From NCBI GenBank assembly GCA_016294985.1, contig JAECRW010000002.1, positions 1 through 37,459 of the forward strand: 37,459 nucleotides of DNA. The letters are read 5' to 3'. The position numbers and the translations under genes were made by a program. Shown here piece after piece: positions 1-7,325 of the stretch (positions are counted from its first letter, which is position 1; the number at the start of each line of letters is the position of its first letter). This DNA comes from Candidatus Sifarchaeum marinoarchaea (GTDB lineage Archaea; Asgardarchaeota; Sifarchaeia; Borrarchaeales; Borrarchaeaceae). The notes under the pieces are model-generated. The model had not been told where the DNA came from. It worked only from the letters and a program-made list of their open reading frames with translations, and ran no database searches.

Positions 1-63
1 GACTTCAAGCGCATTCGGTATAGTCACATCATCTTTTGTTAACATATAGATTAGCTCGGTCAC
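1..63 (-). CDS. 5' end of an unidentified gene (truncated by window edge)
   Basis: This reading frame enters from a GTG codon at 63-61 and stays open to the window edge. The visible 21 residues read MTELIYMLTKDDVTIPNALEV. A GGAGG ribosome-binding site lies at 76-72, about eight bases before the GTG. A TATA-like run of T and A lies near 122-132, so the gene may have its own promoter. It follows the Vps22-like gene on the same strand after about 100 bases. The product is not recognised from this fragment and no function is offered. An internal ATG (45-43) is a possible alternative start, but the ribosome-binding site favours the GTG. Confidence 0.55.
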   Translation of the reverse strand, partial: MTELIYMLTKDDVTIPNALEV

Positions 64-165
64 CCGATGCACCTCCAAGATTAAGTTTAGCTAGTAGTAT
101 GGAAACAACTTACATAAAGCCTTTTTTAAAAAGAGTTCGCCAGTTAAAATTAGAGTAGGGCAGTT

Positions 166-930
166 CTACATCTTTCCTTTAAAACAAGGGAAGAACCATA
201 GATCACCACTAGCGTAACTAGAGTCATATCTTGCGATATCAGCAGCAGTTAATTCTTTAAAAGCGCGTTTAGCACGTTCTTTTGACCAACCTGCTTGCAT
301 GACGTCTGCCAGTGTCAACCAACCTTTTTCTGCTGCAAGATTAAGAACCTCACGGAGGTCATCACTTAGAGCCACATCAACAAATTCCACAAGCTTAACA
401 CCAGATTTCAGTTTTTTTATCCCTGGAATTACTTTTTGTTTCTCAAGTTTTTTAACCGTTTTTTCTACATCTTGAGGCGAACTCTTCACACCCATTGTTT
501 TTAATTCCGCCAAGAGCTCTGCAATAGAAACAAGACCTCCTGTCTCGTCTAATTTGTTCTCCCCAATCAACAAGATTTTTTCAGAGAGTTTATCAAAGTA
601 TTTTCCTTTGAAAAGTAAAGGCTTGGTTAGCTTTTCACCAGGAAGAGGAGGCAGTCCTGCTTCGACTCTCATCTGTCGATATTTTTCAAGGATTGCAGCA
701 GGCATCGTGCATACATCAGTCCCATATTTTTTTTCAATTCTTTCTAAGCCTTTTTTCAACTCTGCAATTCTTTCCATATCAGCTTCAAGATCCTGAAACT
801 GAAGTGACTTTTCAAATCCTCTGTATGCATCCTCCTTTGGCGAAATTTGTTCTATATTCGCACCGCATTTAGGACAAAATTTTGCATCATCAGGAAGTGA
901 TGTACCACATTTAGGACAATATGGACTCAT
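166..930 (-). CDS. ESCRT-II Vps22/SNF8 (EAP30-domain) homologue with N-terminal zinc ribbon
   Basis: 254 residues. A zinc ribbon with C5, C8, C19 and C22 opens the protein. Residues 45-70 are predicted helical and charged, like the helical N-terminus of eukaryotic SNF8. Two winged-helix segments follow, about 100-180 and 185-250. By eye they match human SNF8 at the conserved GGL-hydrophobic-x-x-EL motif (131-139), the G-hydrophobic-T-hydrophobic segment of the second winged helix (203-210), and an aromatic-rich LWFFP end (244-248) corresponding to HYWLP. EAP30 proteins form the core of ESCRT-II, which bridges ubiquitin-bearing cargo and ESCRT-III on membranes. The gene lies 56 bases downstream of an ESCRT-III-like gene on the same strand, which supports the call. 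The zinc ribbon is not part of eukaryotic SNF8; its pattern resembles a rubredoxin-type ribbon, not an NZF finger. The ATG at 930 is the only sensible start; no strong ribosome-binding site is seen. Confidence 0.85.
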   Translation of the reverse strand: MSPYCPKCGTSLPDDAKFCPKCGANIEQISPKEDAYRGFEKSLQFQDLEADMERIAELKKGLERIEKKYGTDVCTMPAAILEKYRQMRVEAGLPPLPGEKLTKPLLFKGKYFDKLSEKILLIGENKLDETGGLVSIAELLAELKTMGVKSSPQDVEKTVKKLEKQKVIPGIKKLKSGVKLVEFVDVALSDDLREVLNLAAEKGWLTLADVMQAGWSKERAKRAFKELTAADIARYDSSYASGDLWFFPCFKGKM

Positions 931-986
931 TAAAATCCCTTCTTTGGCATAAATAGTATCTATAATGAATTTAATTTTGAGGGAAA

Positions 987-1583
987 TTATAATTCAGTTT
1001 CTTTTCCTTTTTTTGAGACTTCCTTACTTTTCTTGTTTGAATCTGTCACATCATCTGAATAGACAGAGTTTGTATCTTTTTCCAGAGAAGTTTCCTCTTG
1101 AAAGTCAGATTCTGTAGTCTCTCCCGTAAGAGGCGAAGGCGATACTTGAGAGTCAATTTCTGCTGGAATGGTGCCAAGTTTTTCATCAGCCTCACGAGTT
1201 TGCTTGATATGTTGTTCAAGATTGCTCATAATACCCATTACTTTTGCTGGATCGATTTCTTCAGAAGAAGAAGTTGTCCCTAAAAGTGCTGAAACCTCGG
1301 GAAGTATTATCAGATATTCAATCATACTTTCTGCCCTACTGAGCTTCATAATCTCATTTTTTATATCATTTTGTTCGTCTGTTATTAGTTGACATTCCTC
1401 TAGGAGTCTAATAGCTTCCTCCTTGTCACCTGCCGCTTTAGCTTCTTGTGCGGCAATGTATTTAGTTCGAAACTGTTTTTCCAGTTGTGCTCTTCGCTTT
1501 TCTAACTGGGCAATAGCTTTTTTGATCGAATAACTGAGTCTTATTTGCTTTTCAGTATTACTTTGACTATTCCATATTCCCAT
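987..1583 (-). CDS. ESCRT-III-like (Snf7/CdvB family) coiled-coil protein
   Basis: 198 residues. Residues about 15-100 form long charged helices with the heptad pattern of an ESCRT-III alpha1-alpha2 hairpin. A segment around 108-140 (DPAKVMGIMSNLEQHI and following) resembles alpha3-alpha4 of Snf7/CdvB proteins. From about 145 the tail is rich in Ser, Thr, Glu and Lys and looks disordered, as in ESCRT-III C-termini that carry interaction motifs. No clear MIT-interacting motif was identified. ESCRT-III subunits polymerise on membranes and drive scission; in Asgards they work with Vps4, which is not in this window. The adjacent Vps22-like gene makes ESCRT-III more likely than an unrelated coiled coil. 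It starts at an ATG, 53 bases after the upstream AIR-synthase-like gene, so the run may be one transcript. Sequence similarity is modest, so confidence is lower than for Vps22. Confidence 0.62.
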   Translation of the reverse strand: MGIWNSQSNTEKQIRLSYSIKKAIAQLEKRRAQLEKQFRTKYIAAQEAKAAGDKEEAIRLLEECQLITDEQNDIKNEIMKLSRAESMIEYLIILPEVSALLGTTSSSEEIDPAKVMGIMSNLEQHIKQTREADEKLGTIPAEIDSQVSPSPLTGETTESDFQEETSLEKDTNSVYSDDVTDSNKKSKEVSKKGKETEL

Positions 1584-1636
1584 TTAAGACGCCTTTGACC
1601 GCTTTATTCAATAAAAATGAGCACACGGACCTTAAT

Positions 1637-2665
1637 TTACTTTTTGAATATTTGTTCTAATGCACGCCATAAATGATCAGATGTCGGTCTTGGTATCTCT
1701 CTGTACTCATTCTCCTTTGTATAGATCTTGCGTAATTGTGGATCTCCTACGAATTCACCAATTATACGTGCAGCTATATTTTCGTTCTCCAGTTTTTTTA
1801 CAATTGTTGGGGCCTTTTCTGGGCTTGCTGAAATGATTAAACATCCAGAACTAATTAGTTGAAATGGATCGATTCCAAAAACCTCACAGATCGCTTTTGT
1901 TTCCGAAGCTAGTGGGATTAACTCTTCGTGAATATGTAAACCAAGTTGAGAGGCATCCGCAATCTCATGGAGGCCCAAAAATATACCTCCTTCTGTGGGA
2001 TCATGCATTGCGTTGATGCCTCCCACCTTCATCGCAATTTGAGAATCTTTTACCACGCTAATTTGTTTAATGAAGTTTTTTGCCCGTTTAACAACGGTTT
2101 TTTCCAAATGTTGGCTAAGCACACTTTCCATTTCCTCAGCTAATATTGACGTGCCTTCCAACCCAACACTCTTTGTGACTATAATCTGATCGCCAGGTTT
2201 TGCTCCATGAGAAGTTACATAATGATCTATTGATGTCTCTCCAACCATAATCCCAACAACAATTGGTCTACTAATACCAGGCGTAATTTCAGTATGACCT
2301 CCAGCTACGGTTATATTCAGTTCTTTTGCTGCAGTATCAATTTGTGAAATAATTTGGTCTAATACTGCTCTATGATCGATGTCTGCTTTATCAGGCAATA
2401 AAATCGTTGTTAAGTACCAGAGTGGAGTGGCACCACAAGTTGCCACATCATTTGCATTAATGTGAACTGAAAGCCAGCCAACGCTCTCTAAGCTACCTGT
2501 TATGGGATCCGTTGTCACAACAATCACCTTTCCATTCATTTTGATAATTGCTGCGTCTTCACCTATGCCAGGCGCAAGTAGGAGACGTGGATTTTGCACC
2601 CCCAAGTGTTCAAAAACAATAGTTCGTAAGACATCCATAGGTATTTTTCCGGGAGGGAATGCCAT
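1637..2665 (-). CDS. AIR synthase-related (HypE/PurM-like) protein
   Basis: 342 residues from the ATG at 2665. Two upstream codons are also open, but the GGAGG at 2679-2675 is well spaced for the ATG and too close to the TTG at 2671. The fold markers of the PurM/HypE superfamily are visible: the GIGEDAA nucleotide-binding loop, TTDPITG, a VHINANDVA helix, an AGGHTE segment and HDPTEGG near residue 220. These proteins bind ATP and dimerise; HypE makes the thiocarbamate used for the NiFe-hydrogenase CN ligands. True HypE ends in a conserved Cys within a PRIC-type tail. This protein ends LEQIFKK without a Cys, and no hydrogenase-maturation gene is nearby, so it is probably one of the archaeal HypE-like paralogues of unknown substrate. 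It leads the run containing the ESCRT genes. Confidence 0.8.
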   Translation of the reverse strand: MAFPPGKIPMDVLRTIVFEHLGVQNPRLLLAPGIGEDAAIIKMNGKVIVVTTDPITGSLESVGWLSVHINANDVATCGATPLWYLTTILLPDKADIDHRAVLDQIISQIDTAAKELNITVAGGHTEITPGISRPIVVGIMVGETSIDHYVTSHGAKPGDQIIVTKSVGLEGTSILAEEMESVLSQHLEKTVVKRAKNFIKQISVVKDSQIAMKVGGINAMHDPTEGGIFLGLHEIADASQLGLHIHEELIPLASETKAICEVFGIDPFQLISSGCLIISASPEKAPTIVKKLENENIAARIIGEFVGDPQLRKIYTKENEYREIPRPTSDHLWRALEQIFKK

Positions 2666-2752
2666 TAACAAGCTCCTCCATTATAATCTCTTTTTTGAGA
2701 AAGACATATGATTGAAGAAATCTTTTGAAGTATAATCGACTATCTCAACGAG

Positions 2753-2763
2753 ATTTAAAAATT
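2753..2763 (+). promoter_or_regulatory. TATA-like box of the MBL-fold gene
   Basis: An ATTTAAAAATT element centred about 28 bases before the TTG start codon. Archaeal TATA boxes lie about 25 bp before the transcription start, so the mRNA would begin next to the TTG. This supports leaderless translation from TTG. Confidence 0.45.
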
Positions 2764-2785
2764 GGTATGGGCGTGATGAAACCAA

Positions 2786-3748
2786 TTGAAGCAGGACAAT
2801 ATTCATAGAGTTCGTCTTCCTGTTCCTTTCTTTGTTAGGCATGTTTACGCCCATTTAATTGAAAATCATGATAATTCAAGTTTGGTTTTAATCGATTGTG
2901 GCCCCGCGACTGAAGAGGCGTTTAACACACTTACCACTTATGTCCAATCTATCGGATACTCTATGGATGATATCGAGGCATGCATAGTTACACACTCTCA
3001 TTATGAACATTATGGCCTGTTTAAAAAAATTAAAGATGAGTGTAATGCACAAATCTTTGCGCATCAGGATATTATCACCTCTACGTCTGACTTAAAGGAC
3101 GATCTTTCGTTGAGATCCGAGTTACTTGTTACAAATGGGATGCCAATAGTAACGGTAAACCAGTTTCTGAAAACGTATCAAGACATTATAAAGAATACGC
3201 CCATGACTGATATTGATAGAATGTTAACTCACGAAGAATCTATTTTCACAAATTCTCTGAAATTGCGAATTATTTGGACTCCAGGGCATAGCGCAGATCA
3301 TATTTGCATATATAATGAAAAATCAAGGACAATGTTTACAGGAGATCATATTATCTCAAATGTTACGCCTCAAATCGGTCACAGATGTATAGAACAACTA
3401 GAAGATCCTCTAAAAACGTATCAACAATCTCTTCAAGAGTTGTTAAACTATGATATTGTAATCGCTTATCCCGGTCATAACGAGACGATTGAAAATGCTC
3501 ATAAGCGAATACTAGAGATTTTAAGACATCATAATTCTCGGGAAAGGTGGATTTTAGAAACTCTAGAGAACAAAAAACTAACAGCGTTCGAAATTTCAAA
3601 AAGAGTTTTCGGAGAGAATCAACCACTTATTGGGAATATAATTTCTTGTACTGAAACAATTGCGCATCTTAAATCACTAAGGGGGCAAGGTAAGGTTAAT
3701 AAGATAAACAAAGACGGAATTTACTCGTATGAGAGGTCATACAAATAG
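2786..3748 (+). CDS. Metallo-beta-lactamase-fold hydrolase with C-terminal winged helix
   Basis: 320 residues, LACTB2-like layout. The metal site reads HSHYEH (70-75), followed by H168 in TPGHS, D187 in TGDH and H231 in YPGH. The usual motif is HxHxDH; here Glu74 replaces Asp. Residues about 253-320 look like the winged-helix tail found in LACTB2-like proteins, some of which act on RNA. The start is a TTG: an in-frame TGA at 2777-2779 blocks any earlier start. A TATA-like box at 2753-2763 puts transcription initiation near 2782, consistent with leaderless initiation at the TTG. An alternative reading is a one-base indel joining an upstream ATG frame (see findings). The substrate cannot be predicted. 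Its 3' end faces the next gene. Confidence 0.85.
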   Translation: MKQDNIHRVRLPVPFFVRHVYAHLIENHDNSSLVLIDCGPATEEAFNTLTTYVQSIGYSMDDIEACIVTHSHYEHYGLFKKIKDECNAQIFAHQDIITSTSDLKDDLSLRSELLVTNGMPIVTVNQFLKTYQDIIKNTPMTDIDRMLTHEESIFTNSLKLRIIWTPGHSADHICIYNEKSRTMFTGDHIISNVTPQIGHRCIEQLEDPLKTYQQSLQELLNYDIVIAYPGHNETIENAHKRILEILRHHNSRERWILETLENKKLTAFEISKRVFGENQPLIGNIISCTETIAHLKSLRGQGKVNKINKDGIYSYERSYK

Positions 3749-3799
3749 GAAATTTCAAAATCAAGAAAATCCTAAATATGTTTAGATTGATATGAGCGC

Positions 3800-4219
3800 T
3801 TAAATCTTTTTCATGACACCCTTAAGGTCTCTCGGGCGTTTGCGTCGTTTTAATACCACCAGTTTTCTGGTGGACGGATTGAATATGGCGAGATTCACAT
3901 GATTATTAAGAAATCGTTTGAGCGAATCAGGAATCATCTTCCATGTTTCGTCAAGAAGACCTAAGTGAATGTTAGCGCCCATAAAAGATGCATAAAAAAG
4001 TGTTTGACCCACAGATTCAAAAACATCGGATAATGACCCCATTTGAACTCTCAAAATGATACCCATAGCAATTTTATCTCGATGATCATACGCAACGAAG
4101 ATAGATCTGTCACTTAGATATTCTTCTTCTATTTTCGAAAAGTTATGCATTAGGGTTTTTTTCAAGCCTTCGTGCAACAGTTGTCGGTGCTTTTCATCTG
4201 GAGGCATGTACATCATCAT
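3800..4219 (-). CDS. Unrecognised 139-residue protein
   Basis: Not recognised. The protein starts MMMYMPPDE, has a helical N-terminal third, then a likely beta segment (SIFVAYDHRDKIAMGIILRV), a helix with VFESVGQTLFYASF, another strand (NIHLGLL), and a basic C-terminus rich in Lys and Arg. The alternation of strand, strand, helix with a Gln-containing helix recalls nuclease-like folds of the PD-(D/E)XK type, but no complete catalytic motif is visible; this is only an impression. Several tandem ATG codons occur at the start. A TATA-like box at 4237-4250 lies about 24 bases before the first ATG, so the transcript is probably leaderless. It converges with the MBL-fold gene and stands alone. Confidence 0.65.
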   Translation of the reverse strand: MMMYMPPDEKHRQLLHEGLKKTLMHNFSKIEEEYLSDRSIFVAYDHRDKIAMGIILRVQMGSLSDVFESVGQTLFYASFMGANIHLGLLDETWKMIPDSLKRFLNNHVNLAIFNPSTRKLVVLKRRKRPRDLKGVMKKI

Positions 4220-4236
4220 ATGAAGTTTACATACAC

Positions 4237-4250
4237 TAATATAAATATCC
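4237..4250 (-). promoter_or_regulatory. TATA-like box of the 139-residue gene
   Basis: The minus strand reads GGATATTTATATTA, centred about 24 bases upstream of the first ATG at 4219. This spacing predicts a leaderless mRNA. Confidence 0.45.
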
Positions 4251-4583
4251 TTTTTTTAAAACGAATTTCAAGAAAGTCCACAGCGTGGTAGAATATCTGC
4301 TTAGTGAAATGTTAAAAACCTATGAATATTCTAATTCATAACTTTTTAATTCCGAGAAATAAGCGCTGTAAGAAATGGTTTTATACGTGGTTTTAATGTT
4401 GAAAATGTTTGAGTAGAATTAGTTCATATCAGAATTCAATGAAAAAAGACAGAATGAGCAAATTTCGTAATTTTTCTAAAAACGCAGTTAAACAAAAATT
4501 ACGGGTAAATCCGTTTAAGAGAATTTCTTTATAGACTAAGATGTAATCTTTGCCCTATAAATTTTTAATTTCTTAAGCAGTAA
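4251..4583. other. Intergenic gap with a doubtful 31-codon basic ORF
   Basis: About 330 AT-rich bases without a recognised gene. One small plus-strand frame runs 4439-4534: ATG to TAG, 31 residues, with nine Lys and five Arg and a sequence beginning MKKDRMSKF. It has no convincing ribosome-binding site and matches no ribosomal protein known to me. The segment next to 4583 is probably the 3' untranslated region of the eS17 gene. No tRNA or strong hairpin was found. Confidence 0.3.
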
Positions 4584-4805
4584 TTATAGAGCATTATTTT
4601 CGACGACGTACTGCGTGCTTCCCTTTATACGAACCAACGATGTTAAATAACCTGCGATCCTATTACGCAGTTTTTTTGATTGAAAATCAAGGATTTCATC
4701 TAATACCATTTTATTTTTTTCAAAATCATCGTTAATTAAATCACCGTACTTTTCCAAAAGATTCTTGGCAATTCGTTTGATATGTGAAGGCCTAATCTTT
4801 CCCAT
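4584..4805 (-). CDS. rps17e: Small ribosomal subunit protein eS17
   Basis: 73 residues. The family signature is clear: MGKIRPSHIKRIAKNLLEKY at the N-terminus, a DFEKNK segment in the middle, and SKKLRNRIAGYLTSLVR at about 44-60. eS17 is a small-subunit protein shared by archaea and eukaryotes and absent from bacteria. Archaeal members are usually about 60-70 residues, so the last 15 residues make a slightly long tail. A GAGG ribosome-binding site precedes the ATG by about eight bases. The gene stands alone on this strand and is divergent from the aminotransferase gene. Confidence 0.95.
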   Translation of the reverse strand: MGKIRPSHIKRIAKNLLEKYGDLINDDFEKNKMVLDEILDFQSKKLRNRIAGYLTSLVRIKGSTQYVVENNAL

Positions 4806-4956
4806 TTATTTATTCCTCAGGTGTTGTATTTGTTCGTCCATGCACAATTCAGTTTAATAACTTTTTCTTTGAAGGAATGATTGAAAGGATTGCCCTTACT
4901 TTTTTAAATGAATGCATCGACTTGCAAGTATGAAAAATTTTGTGGCGTGAGAGTCT

Positions 4957-6123
4957 ATGAGGATCATTTCAGAGAGAATGAAGGATATTCCTCCATCTGG
5001 AACATTAAAAATGCTTGCAAAGTCCAAAGAACTGGAACAAAAAGGAAGAAAAATTATACATTTAGAGATAGGCCAGCCGGATTTTGACACGCCCCCACAT
5101 ATCAAAGAGGCTGCAATCAATGCGTTGAAAGAAGGATTCACAAAATATACCTCAAGCCAGGGAATCCCACAATTATTAGCGGCAATTGCGGAAGACACAA
5201 GCATGGGAGGTGTATCCATCACACCAAAAAATGTTATTGTAACCCCTGGTGCAAAACATGCAATTCTTCTGACTATGCTTGCAACTTTGAACCCTGGAGA
5301 TGAAGTTTTAGTTCCAACACCAGCTTGGCCCACGTATTTTACTACTATAAAAATGGCAGGTGGCGTTGATATTCAAATTCCAGTTGATACTTATGATGAA
5401 AGTATTGTGGATAAATTAAGGGATGGGATTACAAGAAAAACTAAAATGATTCTTATTAACTCACCAAATAATCCATTAGGAGACGTTATGGACAAAGAAG
5501 TATTGAACGCAATCTATCAACTTGCAATAGAACACGATCTGTTGATTCTTTCTGATGAAATCTATCAAAAACTTGTTTATGATATTGGTGAAAGAGCAGT
5601 TAGCATATTATCTATAGACAAAGCGTGTGAAAGAACGATAATTATCAATGGTTTTTCGAAAGCGTATTCTATGACGGGCTGGCGATTGGGATATGCTGTA
5701 ACATCCCCAGAGATAGTACAAAATATGATTCGAATTCAACAAAATTCTACTACATGCCCAACTAGTTTCGTACAGGCCGCTGGCATTGTTGCTTTGCAAG
5801 GCTCTCAAGAGCCGGTGAAACGTATGATAGAGCGATTTAATGAACGGAGAAAAGAAATAACGCGTTTATTAAATAGTATAGACGGTGTAAAATGTAGTCT
5901 CCCAAAAGGTGCGTTCTATGTATTTCCTGACTTCTCCGAACTGAAACTTCCATCAGAAATATTTGCATTGAAACTACTTGAAAACAAAGGAGTAGCTACA
6001 GCGCCAGGTGTAGTATTCGGAAAAGGTGGCGAATATCATCTAAGATTATCTTATGCCAATGCGCTAGAAGAAATACGTCGCGGAGCAGGGCTTATTAAAG
6101 AACTCGTAGAAGGTGAAATTTAG
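4957..6123 (+). CDS. PLP-dependent class I/II aminotransferase (aspartate aminotransferase-like)
   Basis: 388 residues, the normal length for fold-type I aminotransferases of the AspC/Ib group. Markers seen are GQPDFDTP (39-46), the YTSSQG segment, SPNNP (169-173), SDEIY (199-203), and SKAYSMTGWRLGY with the PLP lysine at K235. An HLRLSYA segment near the C-terminus holds the arginine that binds the substrate alpha-carboxylate. It transfers amino groups between an amino acid and a 2-oxo acid in the cytoplasm; aspartate/2-oxoglutarate is the usual pair, but the exact substrate cannot be read from motifs. It starts with an ATG without a clear ribosome-binding site. Confidence 0.92.
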   Translation: MRIISERMKDIPPSGTLKMLAKSKELEQKGRKIIHLEIGQPDFDTPPHIKEAAINALKEGFTKYTSSQGIPQLLAAIAEDTSMGGVSITPKNVIVTPGAKHAILLTMLATLNPGDEVLVPTPAWPTYFTTIKMAGGVDIQIPVDTYDESIVDKLRDGITRKTKMILINSPNNPLGDVMDKEVLNAIYQLAIEHDLLILSDEIYQKLVYDIGERAVSILSIDKACERTIIINGFSKAYSMTGWRLGYAVTSPEIVQNMIRIQQNSTTCPTSFVQAAGIVALQGSQEPVKRMIERFNERRKEITRLLNSIDGVKCSLPKGAFYVFPDFSELKLPSEIFALKLLENKGVATAPGVVFGKGGEYHLRLSYANALEEIRRGAGLIKELVEGEI

Positions 6124-6241
6124 AAATATGAGTTTCTCGAGTTTCGCAAAGTAAGTTAATGCTATATCGCGTTAAATTATCATATATTTCGATTAACCGA
6201 TAAACAGTGCATTCAGTAAGCAAATTTTTGAGGAAATTTCT

Positions 6242-6448
6242 GTGAAATCGGTAGATGAAAACAATAATTCATTGGGCGATGAAGACGGAATTCTAATAGA
6301 GGAACAAGAGGTATCTGGTTTTAAGTGTGGAGTTTGTGGGACAAATTTGAAAGTAAAAGTCTTTTATAAAGATGATAAATACTACAGAAGAATTTACTGC
6401 CCAAAATGTAAGTATAGTATCGCTCCATCTGAAAGACCGCCTCTTTGA
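6242..6448 (+). CDS. Small zinc-ribbon protein, function unknown
   Basis: 68 residues starting at a GTG with a GAGGA ribosome-binding site about seven bases before it. The N-terminal 25 residues are acidic and probably disordered. A zinc ribbon follows, with C29, C32, C53 and C56 around a basic beta hairpin (KVKVFYKDDKYYRRIYC). The two CxxC pairs make a real coding gene likely despite the length. Such free-standing ribbons in archaea often bind nucleic acid or proteins, but nothing here fixes the partner. It lies about 120 bases after the aminotransferase gene and may be cotranscribed. Confidence 0.7.
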   Translation: MKSVDENNNSLGDEDGILIEEQEVSGFKCGVCGTNLKVKVFYKDDKYYRRIYCPKCKYSIAPSERPPL

Positions 6449-6575
6449 ACAATTTAGGCAGCCTTCTGTGTTCTTATTAATAAAAACAGTAAAGACATAG
6501 ACTAATGTCGATTAAAATTTAATCAACGAAAACAAAGTCGTAATCCTTGTGGTGTCATTACAAAGGATCTTTTAT

Positions 6576-7106
6576 CTAATCTTTTCTTAATTTCAAGATT
6601 TTTTTAATAATGAGAGAAGAACTATTTAATTCTTCGCTACCGAATTTTGATAGCCTCACAATTTTACAATCAATATTTCTCTCTTTTAGCTCTTCTTCAA
6701 GCCAAGTTATTGAAGGCCATTGATCATATCCAAGTGCAACAATATCTGGACGTATTTCTTCCAAAATTTTCAGTTTATCTCCTCCTTCCGTGCCTAAAAC
6801 GGCCTTATCAACGGGTTTTACTGAACTAACGAGGGCTCTTCTGTGTTCTTCAGAAAATATAGGTCTTTTTCCTTTCATTGCTTCCACGGAAGAATCTCGT
6901 GCAACAACAACTATCAAATAGGCGTTTTCTCCTCCCAATTTCTTTGCTTCTTCGAAATATTTTACATGACCATAGTGGAGAATATCAAACGTCCCAAAAC
7001 ACAAGACGCATTTCCTTTGAAGGGTTTCTGAAGGATATATTCGTTCCGACAAATTGAGCACCAAATTATTCAATAAATAAAACTTGTCATAGTCTCGAAG
7101 TATCAC
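6576..7106 (-). CDS. ribL: Cytidylyltransferase-like nucleotidyltransferase, probable archaeal FAD synthetase RibL
   Basis: 176 residues. The nucleotidyltransferase signature FGTFDILHYGH holds the HxGH motif at 44-47; VARDSSV, KGKRPIFSEEHRR, PVDKAVLG and LGYDQ (125-129) follow in the order of archaeal RibL. RibL adenylylates FMN to FAD. The C-terminal NSSSLI segment corresponds to the family's Ser/Thr-rich motif. Residues 1-30 form an N-terminal extension compared with the roughly 150-residue methanogen enzyme. The start is a GTG at 7106, and a later start is possible, though no other good start codon precedes the catalytic strand. Related enzymes use glycerol-3-phosphate or phosphopantetheine, so the substrate call is moderate. 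Confidence 0.8.
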   Translation of the reverse strand: MILRDYDKFYLLNNLVLNLSERIYPSETLQRKCVLCFGTFDILHYGHVKYFEEAKKLGGENAYLIVVVARDSSVEAMKGKRPIFSEEHRRALVSSVKPVDKAVLGTEGGDKLKILEEIRPDIVALGYDQWPSITWLEEELKERNIDCKIVRLSKFGSEELNSSSLIIKKILKLRKD

Positions 7107-7221
7107 AAGAGAGATAAGTCTGATTTATGGAAGATTTATTATGGATGAAATAACAACTTATTTGTTTAACGCGATATTGCTAATGTTTAGACAGATATGA
7201 GAGAATATTGTTTACAACGAA

Positions 7222-7230
7222 ATTTAAAAA
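7222..7230 (+). promoter_or_regulatory. TATA-like box of cdc48
   Basis: An ATTTAAAAA element in an otherwise quiet 216-base gap between the ribL and cdc48 starts. A transcription start near 7250 would leave a leader of about 75 bases carrying the AAGGAGGT ribosome-binding site at 7311-7318. Confidence 0.4.
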
Positions 7231-7325
7231 AGCGTCTGTAAGTATGATAAATGTAAGTTATTCTAATGAATGTAGTAGAATTGTATTTATGAAATCATAT
7301 TCTTGTTATAAAGGAGGTACTTTTG

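Noticed and set aside
6242..6448. Identification of the 68-residue zinc ribbon as a ribosomal protein or RNA polymerase subunit
   Set aside because: The acidic N-terminus and the spacing between Cys pairs do not match eL37, eL40, eS27, RpoM/TFS or RpoP.
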